Positions 25,013 through 34,036 of a DNA stretch of 64,000 nt are shown here, one piece after another (the stretch's first letter is position 1; each line of letters begins with the position of its first letter). The position numbers and the translations under genes are program-made. Origin of the DNA: Oribacterium sp. C9 (GTDB lineage Bacteria; Bacillota; Clostridia; Lachnospirales; Lachnospiraceae); contig NZ_MUHW01000020.1 of the NCBI RefSeq assembly GCF_002007235.1, positions 19,133 to 83,132 of the forward strand. The letters run 5' to 3'. The notes beneath the pieces were generated by a model. The model saw only the letters and a program-made list of their open reading frames with translations. It had not been told where the DNA came from and did not search any database.

Positions 25013-25753
25013 ATGAAGAATTTCAGATCATCATTACATATTATCATCGCAGCTTTTACGCTTGCTCTTTGTACTGCATTTTCTGCATTTGCAGAATTCG
25101 GTCCCGGTGCAGACATTAACGGCTCTCTGATCTATACTGAACTTAAGGCTGATAAGGTGACTGATCCCATAGCAGAAAAGCTGAGTACCACCATGACCTC
25201 CCGGCTCACTGATCAGATCATCCTTGTCAACGATCATAACCTGACTCTCTGGAACAGGCAGTCAGACGGAAGCTGGGTAAAGGATATGGACGTCTACTGC
25301 GGATACGGCAGAAAGGGACTCAAGGCTTTTAACCAGAGAAAAGAAGGAGATGAGACCACACCTGTAGGTTCATTTCCCATACTTCATGCCTTTGGTTTCG
25401 GACAGAATCCCGGTACTGCCATGACATGGAGAGAGATCACCCAGAACTCCTACTGGTCAGGAGAGCAGTCCACCTACAACACATGGGTGGAGAGTGCCAC
25501 ACCTGTTGCCGGCGAGCACCTGAGTGAGTACACCATCTGCTACAAATACGCCATGGCTATAGGATTTAACATTAATCCTACAGTTTATAAGCGCGGATCA
25601 GCTATTTTCCTTCACTGTAAGAATCCTGCCGATTGGGGTTCTGCAGGATGCGTATCCGTAACAGAAGAGAACATGCTCACACTTTTAACCAAATGTCACG
25701 ACGGCTGCTATATCATGATAGTTCCAAATGAGGACTATATTTCGAATTTCTAA
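25013..25753 (+). CDS. Secreted YkuD/ErfK-type L,D-transpeptidase-like protein
   Basis: A signal peptide is visible (charged start, hydrophobic core IIIAAFTLALCTAF, cleavage after AFA near residue 25). The mature domain has the YkuD-family end IFLHC...GSAGCVSV, with candidate catalytic Cys213 and a His about 18 residues earlier. The spacing differs from canonical SHGCVN, and the family closest in layout is the smaller YafK/ErfK-type group. It may trim or cross-link peptidoglycan. The ATG follows GAAAGGA. Confidence 0.85.
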   Translation: MKNFRSSLHIIIAAFTLALCTAFSAFAEFGPGADINGSLIYTELKADKVTDPIAEKLSTTMTSRLTDQIILVNDHNLTLWNRQSDGSWVKDMDVYCGYGRKGLKAFNQRKEGDETTPVGSFPILHAFGFGQNPGTAMTWREITQNSYWSGEQSTYNTWVESATPVAGEHLSEYTICYKYAMAIGFNINPTVYKRGSAIFLHCKNPADWGSAGCVSVTEENMLTLLTKCHDGCYIMIVPNEDYISNF

Positions 25754-25782
25754 GACAGGATATTTCTGCCTGAGAGGTTATT

Positions 25783-27705
25783 TTGCCTATGAGTTGGAAT
25801 CTCGATTTTGAAATAGTGTCTCTGGTTCTGACAGTTATATTATTTCTGTCCTACCGCCCGGAGAAATATCTTCCTCTTCGGAGGAATCTTTACTTTTATC
25901 TCACCATAGCCTGCGAAATCTCAGTTATTGTATTTGATATAATAGCTTCTGTTACTACGGAAAATTTTGGTGATTATCCGTTGTGGTTTCTATACAGCAT
26001 AAATATTCTTTTCTATATTTTACTGTGTCTGGAATATTTCCTGTTCTTTAACTACACTATTTCCATATCGAAACATTTTCTTCTTCATTCAGCGAGACGC
26101 AAGATTTTTATCGCGATTCCGCTCATACTCATAAGTATACTTATCATCACTACACCTTTTACAAGGGCTCTTTTCTCAATCGATGAATCTACAGGATATC
26201 AGAGACAGTGGGCATACTACTATATACTTGTCCCATATCTCTATTTCTATATCATTCTTTCGGTTGTCTATCTTTCATATTTTCACAAGGACATCATTCC
26301 GGTTCAGATGATGGCTGTTCTTTTTTCATACGCTCTTTTTATCACGGGAGCCTTTCTGCAGGCGATAATTATGGAGCGGACCCTGCTTATGAACTGCTTC
26401 GCAACCTTTGGACTTCTCATCGTATACATGTCGCTTCAAAATCCCGAATCCTATCTGAGTGTAAAAGCAGCCTGCTTTAACTCCAAAGCCTTCAGGGATT
26501 TCACAACCGACTATGCAGAAACAGACCATATCTTCTCCGTATTCAGTTTTGGAATCGATCATTATCCGATCCTGCTCAATGCTTACGGCGAAGAAACCAT
26601 GAATGACATACTTCATCAGATAGTTCTTCTCTTGAGGGCAGCCTACAAAAATATACTGGTATTCTATCTGGAAGACGGCGTGTTTTCTGTGATCAGAAGA
26701 GAAGAAATAGATCCCGATGAACTGACTGATCTTCTTAAGAACCGATTCGATCACACATGGTCAACCATGATAGGAGAGCTCAGGATCAATGCTTACTATT
26801 CATATCTCCCTAAGGAGCTTGATAATCGCAAGGCAGTAAATCTTATATCCATAATCAGAAATTCCCTGATCTCTGCACAGCTCCACAACGAGAGCCGGTA
26901 TGAGGTCATCGAATCCAGGATGTTCGACAAGCAGAAAAAAGATAATGAGATTCATCAGGCTTTACAAAAGGCTGTTGAACAGAATTCGGTCCAGATCTAC
27001 TATCAGCCGATCTACGATACACATACCCATAAGATCATTTCCGCCGAAGCTCTGGCCAGACTTTTCGACGAAAAAATGGGCAGTATCTCGCCGGATGATT
27101 TCATAGTGACTGCAGAACAGGATGGTTCCATCATGAAGCTGGGACATCAGATATTTGTGAAGACACTGTCCTTTATCAGAGAACATAAATCCGAGTTCGG
27201 GGATATAAAATATCTGGAGATCAACCTGTCGCCTGTACAGTTCTCCAATCTGAATTTTGCCGAACAGTTCCTCGACCTCACCTTTGAACACAGGGTGGAT
27301 CTCGCTATGATAAACCTGGAGATAACCGAGACAGCAACCTCCGATATCTCCATATTAAAGAAGCAGATGAAGATCCTGCGCAATATGGGTGTGCGCTTTT
27401 CTCTGGATGATTACGGAACAGGCTTTTCAAACCTGACCCTCATACTTCAGTTGCCGTTAGAGATCATAAAGATAGATAAGAGTCTGGTCTGGGCATATTT
27501 TGAAGGCTCTAACCTCATGCTGAAAAATATCGTAAAGATGTTCAAAGAGCAGAACTATAAGATACTTTGCGAAGGTATAGAGACAAAGGAGATGGTGGAT
27601 ACCCTCGCCGAAATGGGCGTGGACTATCTGCAGGGCTTCTACTTCTCCAAGCCTTTACCTGAAACCGAATTTCTGGAATTTATAAAGGAGTTTAATGCAG
27701 ACTGA
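25783..27705 (+). CDS. 7TM membrane protein with cyclic-di-GMP phosphodiesterase (EAL) domain
   Basis: Seven hydrophobic helices fill residues 10-225. A middle region (about 235-385) has the size of a GGDEF domain but no GGDEF motif, so it is degenerate. A complete EAL domain follows: AEALAR near 421, NLSPVQF, ITETA, LDDYGTGFSN, IKIDKSL, CEGIET and LQGFYFSKPLP. All metal and catalytic residues are present, so active c-di-GMP hydrolysis is expected. The TTG at 25783 is five bases after AGAGG; an ATG two codons later is the alternative. It overlaps the patatin gene by 11 bases. The signal sensed by the 7TM part is unknown. Confidence 0.9.
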   Translation: MPMSWNLDFEIVSLVLTVILFLSYRPEKYLPLRRNLYFYLTIACEISVIVFDIIASVTTENFGDYPLWFLYSINILFYILLCLEYFLFFNYTISISKHFLLHSARRKIFIAIPLILISILIITTPFTRALFSIDESTGYQRQWAYYYILVPYLYFYIILSVVYLSYFHKDIIPVQMMAVLFSYALFITGAFLQAIIMERTLLMNCFATFGLLIVYMSLQNPESYLSVKAACFNSKAFRDFTTDYAETDHIFSVFSFGIDHYPILLNAYGEETMNDILHQIVLLLRAAYKNILVFYLEDGVFSVIRREEIDPDELTDLLKNRFDHTWSTMIGELRINAYYSYLPKELDNRKAVNLISIIRNSLISAQLHNESRYEVIESRMFDKQKKDNEIHQALQKAVEQNSVQIYYQPIYDTHTHKIISAEALARLFDEKMGSISPDDFIVTAEQDGSIMKLGHQIFVKTLSFIREHKSEFGDIKYLEINLSPVQFSNLNFAEQFLDLTFEHRVDLAMINLEITETATSDISILKKQMKILRNMGVRFSLDDYGTGFSNLTLILQLPLEIIKIDKSLVWAYFEGSNLMLKNIVKMFKEQNYKILCEGIETKEMVDTLAEMGVDYLQGFYFSKPLPETEFLEFIKEFNAD

Positions 27706-28561
27706 AAAGATACAAACAGGACTTATATGCGAAGGCGGCGCCATGCGTGGACTTTTTACCGCAGGCGTCCTTGATGTTCTTCTGGAAAATGAAGTGAGCT
27801 TTGATGGAATGGTAGGCGTTTCTGCCGGTGCCACTTTCGGCTGTAATTTCAAATCAAAGCAGATCGGGCGTACCATCCGATACAACCTCGAGTATGCCGA
27901 AGACAAGCGTTACGGCAGCTTCACTTCTCTCATTAAAACAGGAGACCTCTACGACACAGAGTTTTGCTATCACACACTTCCCAATGAGCTCTTCCCCTTT
28001 GACTGGGACACCTTTCTAGGTAATCCCATGAAATTCTACGTCGTAGCAACAGACGTAAAAACAGGAAAGCCGGTTTATCATGAGATGAAATCCCGGGGGG
28101 ATTCTGAACTCGAGTGGCTGAGGGCAAGCGCTTCCATGCCGCTTGTTTCCAAGCCTGTTTCTGTTGACGGCTACGAGCTTCTGGACGGAGGCATTTCCAA
28201 CTCCGTACCTCTCGAGTTTTTTGAGCACATAGGATATACGCGTAATGTTGTCATCCTTACTCAGGATGCAAATTACGTAAAAGAGCCTATACCATCCGGT
28301 TTTTTAACAAAACTTCTGCTAAAAAAACAACCCGCCATCTATACAGCCATGACTAAGCGTCATATAATGTACAATGCTCAAATTGACTATATCAAAAAGA
28401 AAGAAGCGTCAGGCGAGGTCTTTGTCATACGTCCGCCTGAGCCTCTCGGCATAAAGCGGGTGGAGCATGACCGTGTGGAACTCGAGCGTGTATACAAGCT
28501 CGGAAGAAACACAGCCCTTTCACTTCTTTCCGAATTAAAGGACTTTATAGATAAAAAATGA
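27695..28561 (+). CDS. Patatin-like phospholipase
   Basis: A Ser-Asp dyad lipid hydrolase of the RssA/YlbK type. The oxyanion loop is EGGAMRG near residue 14, the nucleophile is Ser43 in GVSAGA, and Asp164 lies in LLDGGISNS. No signal peptide is seen, so it probably acts on the inner leaflet or on cytoplasmic acyl esters. AAGGAG lies six bases before the ATG, inside the end of the EAL gene. The stop overlaps the next start as ATGA, so EAL, patatin and dus look like one transcription unit. Confidence 0.9.
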   Translation: MQTEKIQTGLICEGGAMRGLFTAGVLDVLLENEVSFDGMVGVSAGATFGCNFKSKQIGRTIRYNLEYAEDKRYGSFTSLIKTGDLYDTEFCYHTLPNELFPFDWDTFLGNPMKFYVVATDVKTGKPVYHEMKSRGDSELEWLRASASMPLVSKPVSVDGYELLDGGISNSVPLEFFEHIGYTRNVVILTQDANYVKEPIPSGFLTKLLLKKQPAIYTAMTKRHIMYNAQIDYIKKKEASGEVFVIRPPEPLGIKRVEHDRVELERVYKLGRNTALSLLSELKDFIDKK

Positions 28562-29562
28562 AATTTAGTTTTGCACCTATGGAAGGCATTACAGGATATC
28601 CGTTCCGTAATGCCTTCCAACAATGTTTTCCGGGGATAGACCGTTTCTATACCCCTTTTTTGTCTGCCAATGACACTTTTTCCTTCACAACAAGGGAGAT
28701 AAGAGACACTGATCCTGAAAGAAACCATGTTCCGGATCTGGTTCCTCAGATAATCACCAACAACTCCGAGATGTTCATCTGGGCAATCGAAGAGATGATG
28801 AAGCTCGGTTACAACGAGGTAAATCTCAACGTGGGCTGTCCTTCAGGCACAGTAGTTGCCAAGGGAAAGGGCTCCGGCATGCTGAGATCCCCTGACAGAC
28901 TTGATGAGTTTTTCGAAGAAAGCTTCGAGCTTCTTCATAAGCGCGGTATCCATTGCTGTGCCAATGCTTCTGACGAAGAAGCAGTCACTTCGCCTTCTGT
29001 CAGAATCTCCGTTAAAACAAGAATCGGTATTCACGATGCATCCGAGGTCGGAGACATTATCCCTATATACAACCGTTATCCTCTCAGTGAAGTCATCGTC
29101 CACGGAAGGGTACAGAAGGAATTTTACAAGGGCGGGATACACTATGATGTTTTCAGGAAATTTATAGAAGAATCCCGTCATCATCTCGTTTATAACGGAG
29201 ATATCTGCACCAAAGCGGATTACGAAAGGATATCAGCGCTGTTCCCGGAAACAGATACGGTCATGATAGGTCGTGGACTTTTGATGAATCCATCTCTTGT
29301 GCGGGAGATAAAGGGAGGTGAAAAAGCCACTCTTGAAGAGATAAAGCATTTTCATGAGACCCTGATAGATAACTACATCCCTGAAATGGGCAGCGACAAG
29401 AACCTTCTTTTTAAGGTAAAGGAATACTGGAACTGGCTCAGCAAGTCATTTTCCGGTTCCGAAAGATATATGAAGGACATAAGAAAGGCACATAGCCTTG
29501 CCGAGTACAGGGCTGCTGTACGAAACCTCATGGCAAACTGCGAGCTTGCTATGAATCCATGA
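28558..29562 (+). CDS. tRNA-dihydrouridine synthase
   Basis: This FMN-dependent TIM-barrel enzyme reduces uridines in tRNA D-loops. The N-terminus FAPMEGITGYPFRNAF, the catalytic cysteine motif NVGCPSGTVVAKGKGSGML and the segment SVKTRIGIHD are typical. YNGDICTKADYERI and MIGRGLLMNPSLV close the barrel, and a helical C-terminal domain follows. At 334 residues it is a normal size for Dus. Which Dus subgroup it belongs to cannot be fixed by eye; the ATGA overlap couples it to the patatin gene. Confidence 0.9.
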   Translation: MKFSFAPMEGITGYPFRNAFQQCFPGIDRFYTPFLSANDTFSFTTREIRDTDPERNHVPDLVPQIITNNSEMFIWAIEEMMKLGYNEVNLNVGCPSGTVVAKGKGSGMLRSPDRLDEFFEESFELLHKRGIHCCANASDEEAVTSPSVRISVKTRIGIHDASEVGDIIPIYNRYPLSEVIVHGRVQKEFYKGGIHYDVFRKFIEESRHHLVYNGDICTKADYERISALFPETDTVMIGRGLLMNPSLVREIKGGEKATLEEIKHFHETLIDNYIPEMGSDKNLLFKVKEYWNWLSKSFSGSERYMKDIRKAHSLAEYRAAVRNLMANCELAMNP

Positions 29563-29576
29563 TCTGGAGAAAATGA

Positions 29577-30593
29577 ATGATAATTGAATATCCTGAATAT
29601 TTTGAACGTTTCCGCTGCATAGGCGGAGCATGTCCCGACACCTGCTGCGCCGGCTGGGAGGTAGATGTAGACCCGGACTCCGCAGAATACTATAAATCAG
29701 TCAAAGGTGAGTTCGGGGATAGATTACGTAAACATATATGCGAAGAAAACGGGGAGTGCTATTTTCCACTTGCGGAAAAGCGCCGATGCCCGTTTCTGAA
29801 TGATAAGAACCTTTGCGATATCTACTCCAATATAGGAGAAGAAAGTCTCTGCCAGACCTGTACCGAATATCCGCGTTATTTCATGGATATCGGAAATTAC
29901 GAGCAGATGGACATGAGCCTGAGCTGTATGGAGCTGGGCAGGATCTTCTATACGGAAACAGATAAAATAGATTATATCCGTTCAGAGAACGATGTGGATG
30001 GCGACGCCCTTTCTCCTGATGATCAGGAAACTCTTATCGAGGTCCTGGCACTGAGAAATCAGTGTATCGCCATCATGCAGGAGGATTCCGAAAGCTCTTT
30101 AAATAAGATGGAAAAAGTTCGCGGACTTATATCTGAAGCCCAGGGAGAAGAGCCGGAAGAGAAGGACAACAGCCGTAACTTCCTAAAGGAAGATTACAGC
30201 GACCTCACCGGACTACTTGAGTCTATGGATTCCATAAGCGATGAGTGGTCAGAAAAGCTTGGCTTTTACAAAAAGATCGCCGGTTCACAGACCGAACTCG
30301 CAAAGCTCGAAGCATTTACATCAGAAAACAAGGAAGCTCTCGACCTCTGGATGTCCAAAACCGCGGTATATTTTATTTTCAGATACCTCATCGACACCTG
30401 TATAGATGGTGATATAGAAACAGAGCTCTGCCTCATCCACCGAAGCCTTAAGCTGATATTTTTCATGCTTTTTGCCGAGTGGATCAGCAAGGGCAGTGTC
30501 AATGTCTCTGACATGATCTACGTGTCCCACCTCTACTCTAAGCAGGTGGAACACGACGACAGTAACGTAGCAAAAATCAAGAACCTGTGTTAG
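29577..30593 (+). CDS. FliB-like cysteine-cluster protein (flagellin lysine N-methylase family)
   Basis: The first 120 residues contain a cysteine-rich signature, CIGGACPDTCCAGWEVDV, CPFLNDKNLCDIY and LCQTCTEYPR. It matches the FliB/YkgJ type, in which the cysteines probably hold a metal or FeS cluster. FliB is known to methylate lysines of flagellin in Salmonella. No flagellar gene lies in this window, so the target here is unknown. The rest of the 338 residues is helical and charged. It follows dus by 14 bases. Confidence 0.8.
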   Translation: MIIEYPEYFERFRCIGGACPDTCCAGWEVDVDPDSAEYYKSVKGEFGDRLRKHICEENGECYFPLAEKRRCPFLNDKNLCDIYSNIGEESLCQTCTEYPRYFMDIGNYEQMDMSLSCMELGRIFYTETDKIDYIRSENDVDGDALSPDDQETLIEVLALRNQCIAIMQEDSESSLNKMEKVRGLISEAQGEEPEEKDNSRNFLKEDYSDLTGLLESMDSISDEWSEKLGFYKKIAGSQTELAKLEAFTSENKEALDLWMSKTAVYFIFRYLIDTCIDGDIETELCLIHRSLKLIFFMLFAEWISKGSVNVSDMIYVSHLYSKQVEHDDSNVAKIKNLC

Positions 30594-30637
30594 ACTTCAG
30601 GAAAGATGATCAGAAATTGTTTATCAGGAGGTAATGT

Positions 30638-31243
30638 ATGTTTAGATCACTCAGGAAAAGCTCATATCCGGTAATCATATCCATGGCTCTTCTCATGCTA
30701 AGCTCCTGCGGTCAGCGGAAGATGCCTCATGAGACGATCTCCTCAGAGGAGCTTTCACAGCAGATCATCACAGGGCTCGCAGAGGGCTTCAAAAGCGGTG
30801 AGATCGACGTTACGACCAGAGAAAAGAAGATCATATCAAACCTCATAGACTACGCTCTGGAAAATCCCGAGTCCACCATGCTGTCACTTAAGCAGGCTGT
30901 GGAAAGAGCCGGCTTTGACGCCACATTCCCGGAGTCTCTCTCCGGAGTGGAGCCTTATTTCAGCGCAGTGGCAGATTCTGTTGTCCAGGCATCCTACAAG
31001 ACATCAGACGGTAATGACATCATCATACGAAAAAGCAAGGACAGTGATACTCTGTCCCATGATGCCATCGATTCCAAAGCAAAGATCACCCAGAATATCG
31101 GTGGAAAAGACGTTACCATCATAATTGATCAGGACAAAATAATCGATGCCCTTTGGGAAAATGCAGGCAGCACTTACTCTGTATATTCTCAGGAAGGGAT
31201 CGATGAAGAAACATTAAAATCACTTATAGATACAGTAAAGTAA
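30638..31243 (+). CDS. Predicted lipoprotein of unknown function
   Basis: The N-terminus has a lipoprotein signal (positively charged start, hydrophobic core VIISMALLML, lipobox LSSC with Cys near residue 25). The mature part is about 175 residues, rich in Ser, Glu and Asp, and I do not recognise it. AGGAGG lies seven bases before the ATG at 30638. It ends eight bases before the rsmH-like gene. Confidence 0.8.
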   Translation: MFRSLRKSSYPVIISMALLMLSSCGQRKMPHETISSEELSQQIITGLAEGFKSGEIDVTTREKKIISNLIDYALENPESTMLSLKQAVERAGFDATFPESLSGVEPYFSAVADSVVQASYKTSDGNDIIIRKSKDSDTLSHDAIDSKAKITQNIGGKDVTIIIDQDKIIDALWENAGSTYSVYSQEGIDEETLKSLIDTVK

Positions 31244-31251
31244 AAGATAAA

Positions 31252-32382
31252 ATGACAGATAAAGACACAAGAAATACTATAGATGAGACACTCTCACAGA
31301 TGGATATCACTGCTGCAGCAAAGAGCCCTGACGGAAGCGAAGCTCCTCAGGTACATAAAAGAAGAAAACGCTACAGTGGAAAGTATCCTCGTAAATTCGA
31401 GGAGAAGTACAAGGAGCACCAGCCTGAAAAGTACAAGGATGACATCGAAAAGATCATCATGAAGGGAAAGACTCCTGCAGGTATGCATATTCCCATCATG
31501 GTTGCAGAGATCCTGGATGTGCTCAGAATACAGCCCGGCGAAACCGGTATGGACGCAACCCTCGGCTACGGAGGTCATACAGAAAAAATGCTGGAGAAGC
31601 TGGAGGGGCGTGGACATCTCTATGCAACTGATGTGGACCCCATAGAATCGGTAAAGACAGAGAAGCGTTTAAGAGACAAGGGCTACGGCGAAGATATCTT
31701 CACCATAAAGCGTACCAACTTCCGGAATGTGGATACCGTGGCAGATAACGGAGAAAAGTTTGACTTCGTACTTGCGGATCTCGGCGTGTCCTCCATGCAG
31801 ATAGATGATCCTTCCCGGGGCTTCAGCTATAAGACAGAGGGCCCTCTGGATCTTCGTCTGAATCCTGAAAGCGGAAAGAGTGCCGCAGAACGCCTGAGAG
31901 AACTGGATTATGACTCCATGGTCAACATCTTTGTCGAAAACTCGGACGAGCCTTACGCGGAGAAGATAGCAAAGGAGATCATCCGTGCATATCACAAGGG
32001 TGCAAAAATCGAGACCACGGGAGAGCTCCGTGAGATCATAAAGAGTGCCCTCTCTTTTCTTCCGGAAAAAGACAGGGCTGAAGCCCAGAAGAAGTCCTGC
32101 ATGAGAGTTTTTCAGGCACTTCGAATCGAGGTCAACAGCGAATTTGAAGTGCTGTATGATTTCCTGAGCAAGGTACCTGACTGCATGAATCCCGGAGGCA
32201 GGATAGCAGTTCTCACCTTCCACAGCGGAGAGGACCGTCTGGTCAAGCAGTTCTTCAAGGAAATGAAACGTTCCGGCATCTACAGTGACTGCTCACGTGA
32301 TGTCATCCGTCCCGGTAAGGAAGAATGCTTCATCAATCCACGCGCCCACTCAACGAAGCTTCGCTGGGCGATAAAAGCTTAA
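31252..32382 (+). CDS. rsmH: RsmH-like 16S rRNA m4C1402 methyltransferase with basic extension
   Basis: The SAM-binding core starts with HIPIMVAEILDVL and MDATLGYGGHTEKML, then YATDVDP, FVLADLGVSS and RGFSYKTEGPLDLRL, and ends with LTFHSGEDRLVKQFFKE. This is the RsmH (MraW) order. The first 75 residues are an added segment with a Lys/Arg-rich patch (HKRRKRYSGKYPRKF) that could bind RNA. The gene is not beside mraZ, ftsL or pbp genes, which is where rsmH usually sits. A paralogue may exist elsewhere. Confidence 0.88.
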   Translation: MTDKDTRNTIDETLSQMDITAAAKSPDGSEAPQVHKRRKRYSGKYPRKFEEKYKEHQPEKYKDDIEKIIMKGKTPAGMHIPIMVAEILDVLRIQPGETGMDATLGYGGHTEKMLEKLEGRGHLYATDVDPIESVKTEKRLRDKGYGEDIFTIKRTNFRNVDTVADNGEKFDFVLADLGVSSMQIDDPSRGFSYKTEGPLDLRLNPESGKSAAERLRELDYDSMVNIFVENSDEPYAEKIAKEIIRAYHKGAKIETTGELREIIKSALSFLPEKDRAEAQKKSCMRVFQALRIEVNSEFEVLYDFLSKVPDCMNPGGRIAVLTFHSGEDRLVKQFFKEMKRSGIYSDCSRDVIRPGKEECFINPRAHSTKLRWAIKA

Positions 32383-32400
32383 TAAACATTTTTTATAAAA

Positions 32401-32445
32401 GACATGGGACCTTCAGAGCTTATCGCTGCGATGGTCCTTATGTCG
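32401..32445 (+). other. Inverted repeat before the MATE gene
   Basis: GACAT(G)GGACC pairs with GGTCC(TT)ATGTC around a 21-base loop, just upstream of the Shine-Dalgarno AAGGTG. There is no T-tract. It is a possible translational control structure or short leader; no riboswitch class is recognised. Confidence 0.4.
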
Positions 32446-32459
32446 TTAAGGTGCGTTAC

Positions 32460-33854
32460 ATGTTAAACAATAGACCCGATTTAGATGACAAGAAAAGCGC
32501 TGTTTCTGAAACAGCACCTGTTTACAATACTATCACCCAGGGTGTGATGTGGAAGTCTCTGATCTTTTATGTCATGCCTTTAATTATGGGTACTTTTTTT
32601 CAGCAGCTCTACAACACTGTAGATGCTGTTGTGGTCGGAAGATTTGTGGGCAAGGAGGCATTATCCGCAGTCGGCGGAACCGCAGCCATCCTTGTCAATG
32701 TCTTCGTAGGCTTTTTCGTGGGCGTCTCCTCCGGTGCGGGAGTTGTGGTCGCCCAGTATTTCGGTGCCAAGGATGAGGAGAATGTGCATCATTCGGTGCA
32801 TACTGCCATCATGCTTTCCATCGTAAGCGGGGCTATCCTTACCTTCATCGGCTTTTTCATGATGCCGGTCTTCACCGTATGGATGAAGACTCCCGGGGAT
32901 GTCCTGAATCTCACCATCACATATCTCCGTATCTATTCCCTCGGCATGATCCCTAACCTCATATACAACATGGGCTCAGGCATACTTCGGGCAGTGGGAG
33001 ATTCCAAGCGACCGCTTTATTTCCTCATAGTATCCTGCGTCACCAACATCATTCTGGATATACTGTTCGTTTTGAAGCTTAACCTCGGAGTCGTTGGCGT
33101 AGCCATAGCTACAGTACTCTGCCAGATCATAAGTGCCTTGCTGGTGATCTATACATTAACAAGGGTAAAAGAGAGCTATCATCTGACACCGTCCATGCTC
33201 AGCTTTAAAAAGCGTCAGCTCATGCGCATACTTTCCATCGGCATCCCGGCAGGCGTACAGTCACTTATGTACTCCCTGTCCAATGTCTTCATACAGACAG
33301 CCATCAACGAATTCGGCACTGATGCTGTTGCAGCCTGGGCGGCATATGCGAAGATCGACGCTCTCTACTGGATGGTCATAAGCTCCTTCGGAATAGGTGT
33401 CACCACCTTCGTAGGGCAGAACTACGGTGCCCGCATATACAAGCGCGTGCGTCAATGCGTACGTCAGAGTGCCGTCATCATGAGCATCATAACCATCGCA
33501 TTTACAGTTATCTTTTACAAATGGGGAGCCCTTGCCTTCCATCTGTTCACCACTGACCTGAATGTCATGAAAATAGGCGAAGTTATGCTTCATTACCTCA
33601 CGCCTTTCTATATAACCTACACCGCCATAGAGCTTCTCTCCGGATCTCTCCGTGGTATGGGAGACAGCCTAAGGCCGATGCTTATATCAGTGCTTGGTAT
33701 CTGCGTTCTTCGTATCTCCTGGATAATGATCGCTGTTCCCATCTGGCACCGCATAGAGACCATCGAGGCAAGCTATCCGCTCACATGGATAACCACTTCA
33801 CTTATGTTCATGGTCTATTATTTCTGGTATGTAAACAAGCGACATATACGGTGA
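32460..33854 (+). CDS. MATE-family exporter
   Basis: A multidrug and toxic compound extrusion protein of 464 residues with 12 predicted helices. Typical features are the early MPLIMGTFFQQLYNTVDAVVVGRFVG block and the repeat of two homologous six-helix halves. It should be driven by Na+ or H+ antiport; the substrate is unknown. The start is the ATG at 32460, with AAGGTG six bases upstream. The open frame overlaps the preceding gene at its 5' end, but that part is not membrane-like. Confidence 0.9.
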   Translation: MLNNRPDLDDKKSAVSETAPVYNTITQGVMWKSLIFYVMPLIMGTFFQQLYNTVDAVVVGRFVGKEALSAVGGTAAILVNVFVGFFVGVSSGAGVVVAQYFGAKDEENVHHSVHTAIMLSIVSGAILTFIGFFMMPVFTVWMKTPGDVLNLTITYLRIYSLGMIPNLIYNMGSGILRAVGDSKRPLYFLIVSCVTNIILDILFVLKLNLGVVGVAIATVLCQIISALLVIYTLTRVKESYHLTPSMLSFKKRQLMRILSIGIPAGVQSLMYSLSNVFIQTAINEFGTDAVAAWAAYAKIDALYWMVISSFGIGVTTFVGQNYGARIYKRVRQCVRQSAVIMSIITIAFTVIFYKWGALAFHLFTTDLNVMKIGEVMLHYLTPFYITYTAIELLSGSLRGMGDSLRPMLISVLGICVLRISWIMIAVPIWHRIETIEASYPLTWITTSLMFMVYYFWYVNKRHIR

Positions 33855-33899
33855 TGAATATTGCACAGAACTGTATGCCACGGGCACTTTAATCTAAAG

Positions 33900-33928
33900 T
33901 TGACATCTTATATAAGTAAAACTATACT
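33900..33928 (+). promoter_or_regulatory. Promoter of the DUF1846 gene
   Basis: TTGACA, 17 bases, then TATACT. A leader of about 100 bases follows with hairpin GAATCC-GTCA-GGATTC near 33997. Confidence 0.8.
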
Positions 33929-34036
33929 TTTTTAGATTATGCAAGAACCATACAGGATATAACTGCTCATCCATGTGCTTTGAGCGGTTCAAAGGAATCC
34001 GTCAGGATTCGATCTTTATAAGGGAGTACACAACAT

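Noticed and set aside
25783..27705. Idea that the EAL protein is also an active diguanylate cyclase
   Set aside because: The middle domain lacks a GGDEF or GGEEF motif, so only the phosphodiesterase part is supported.
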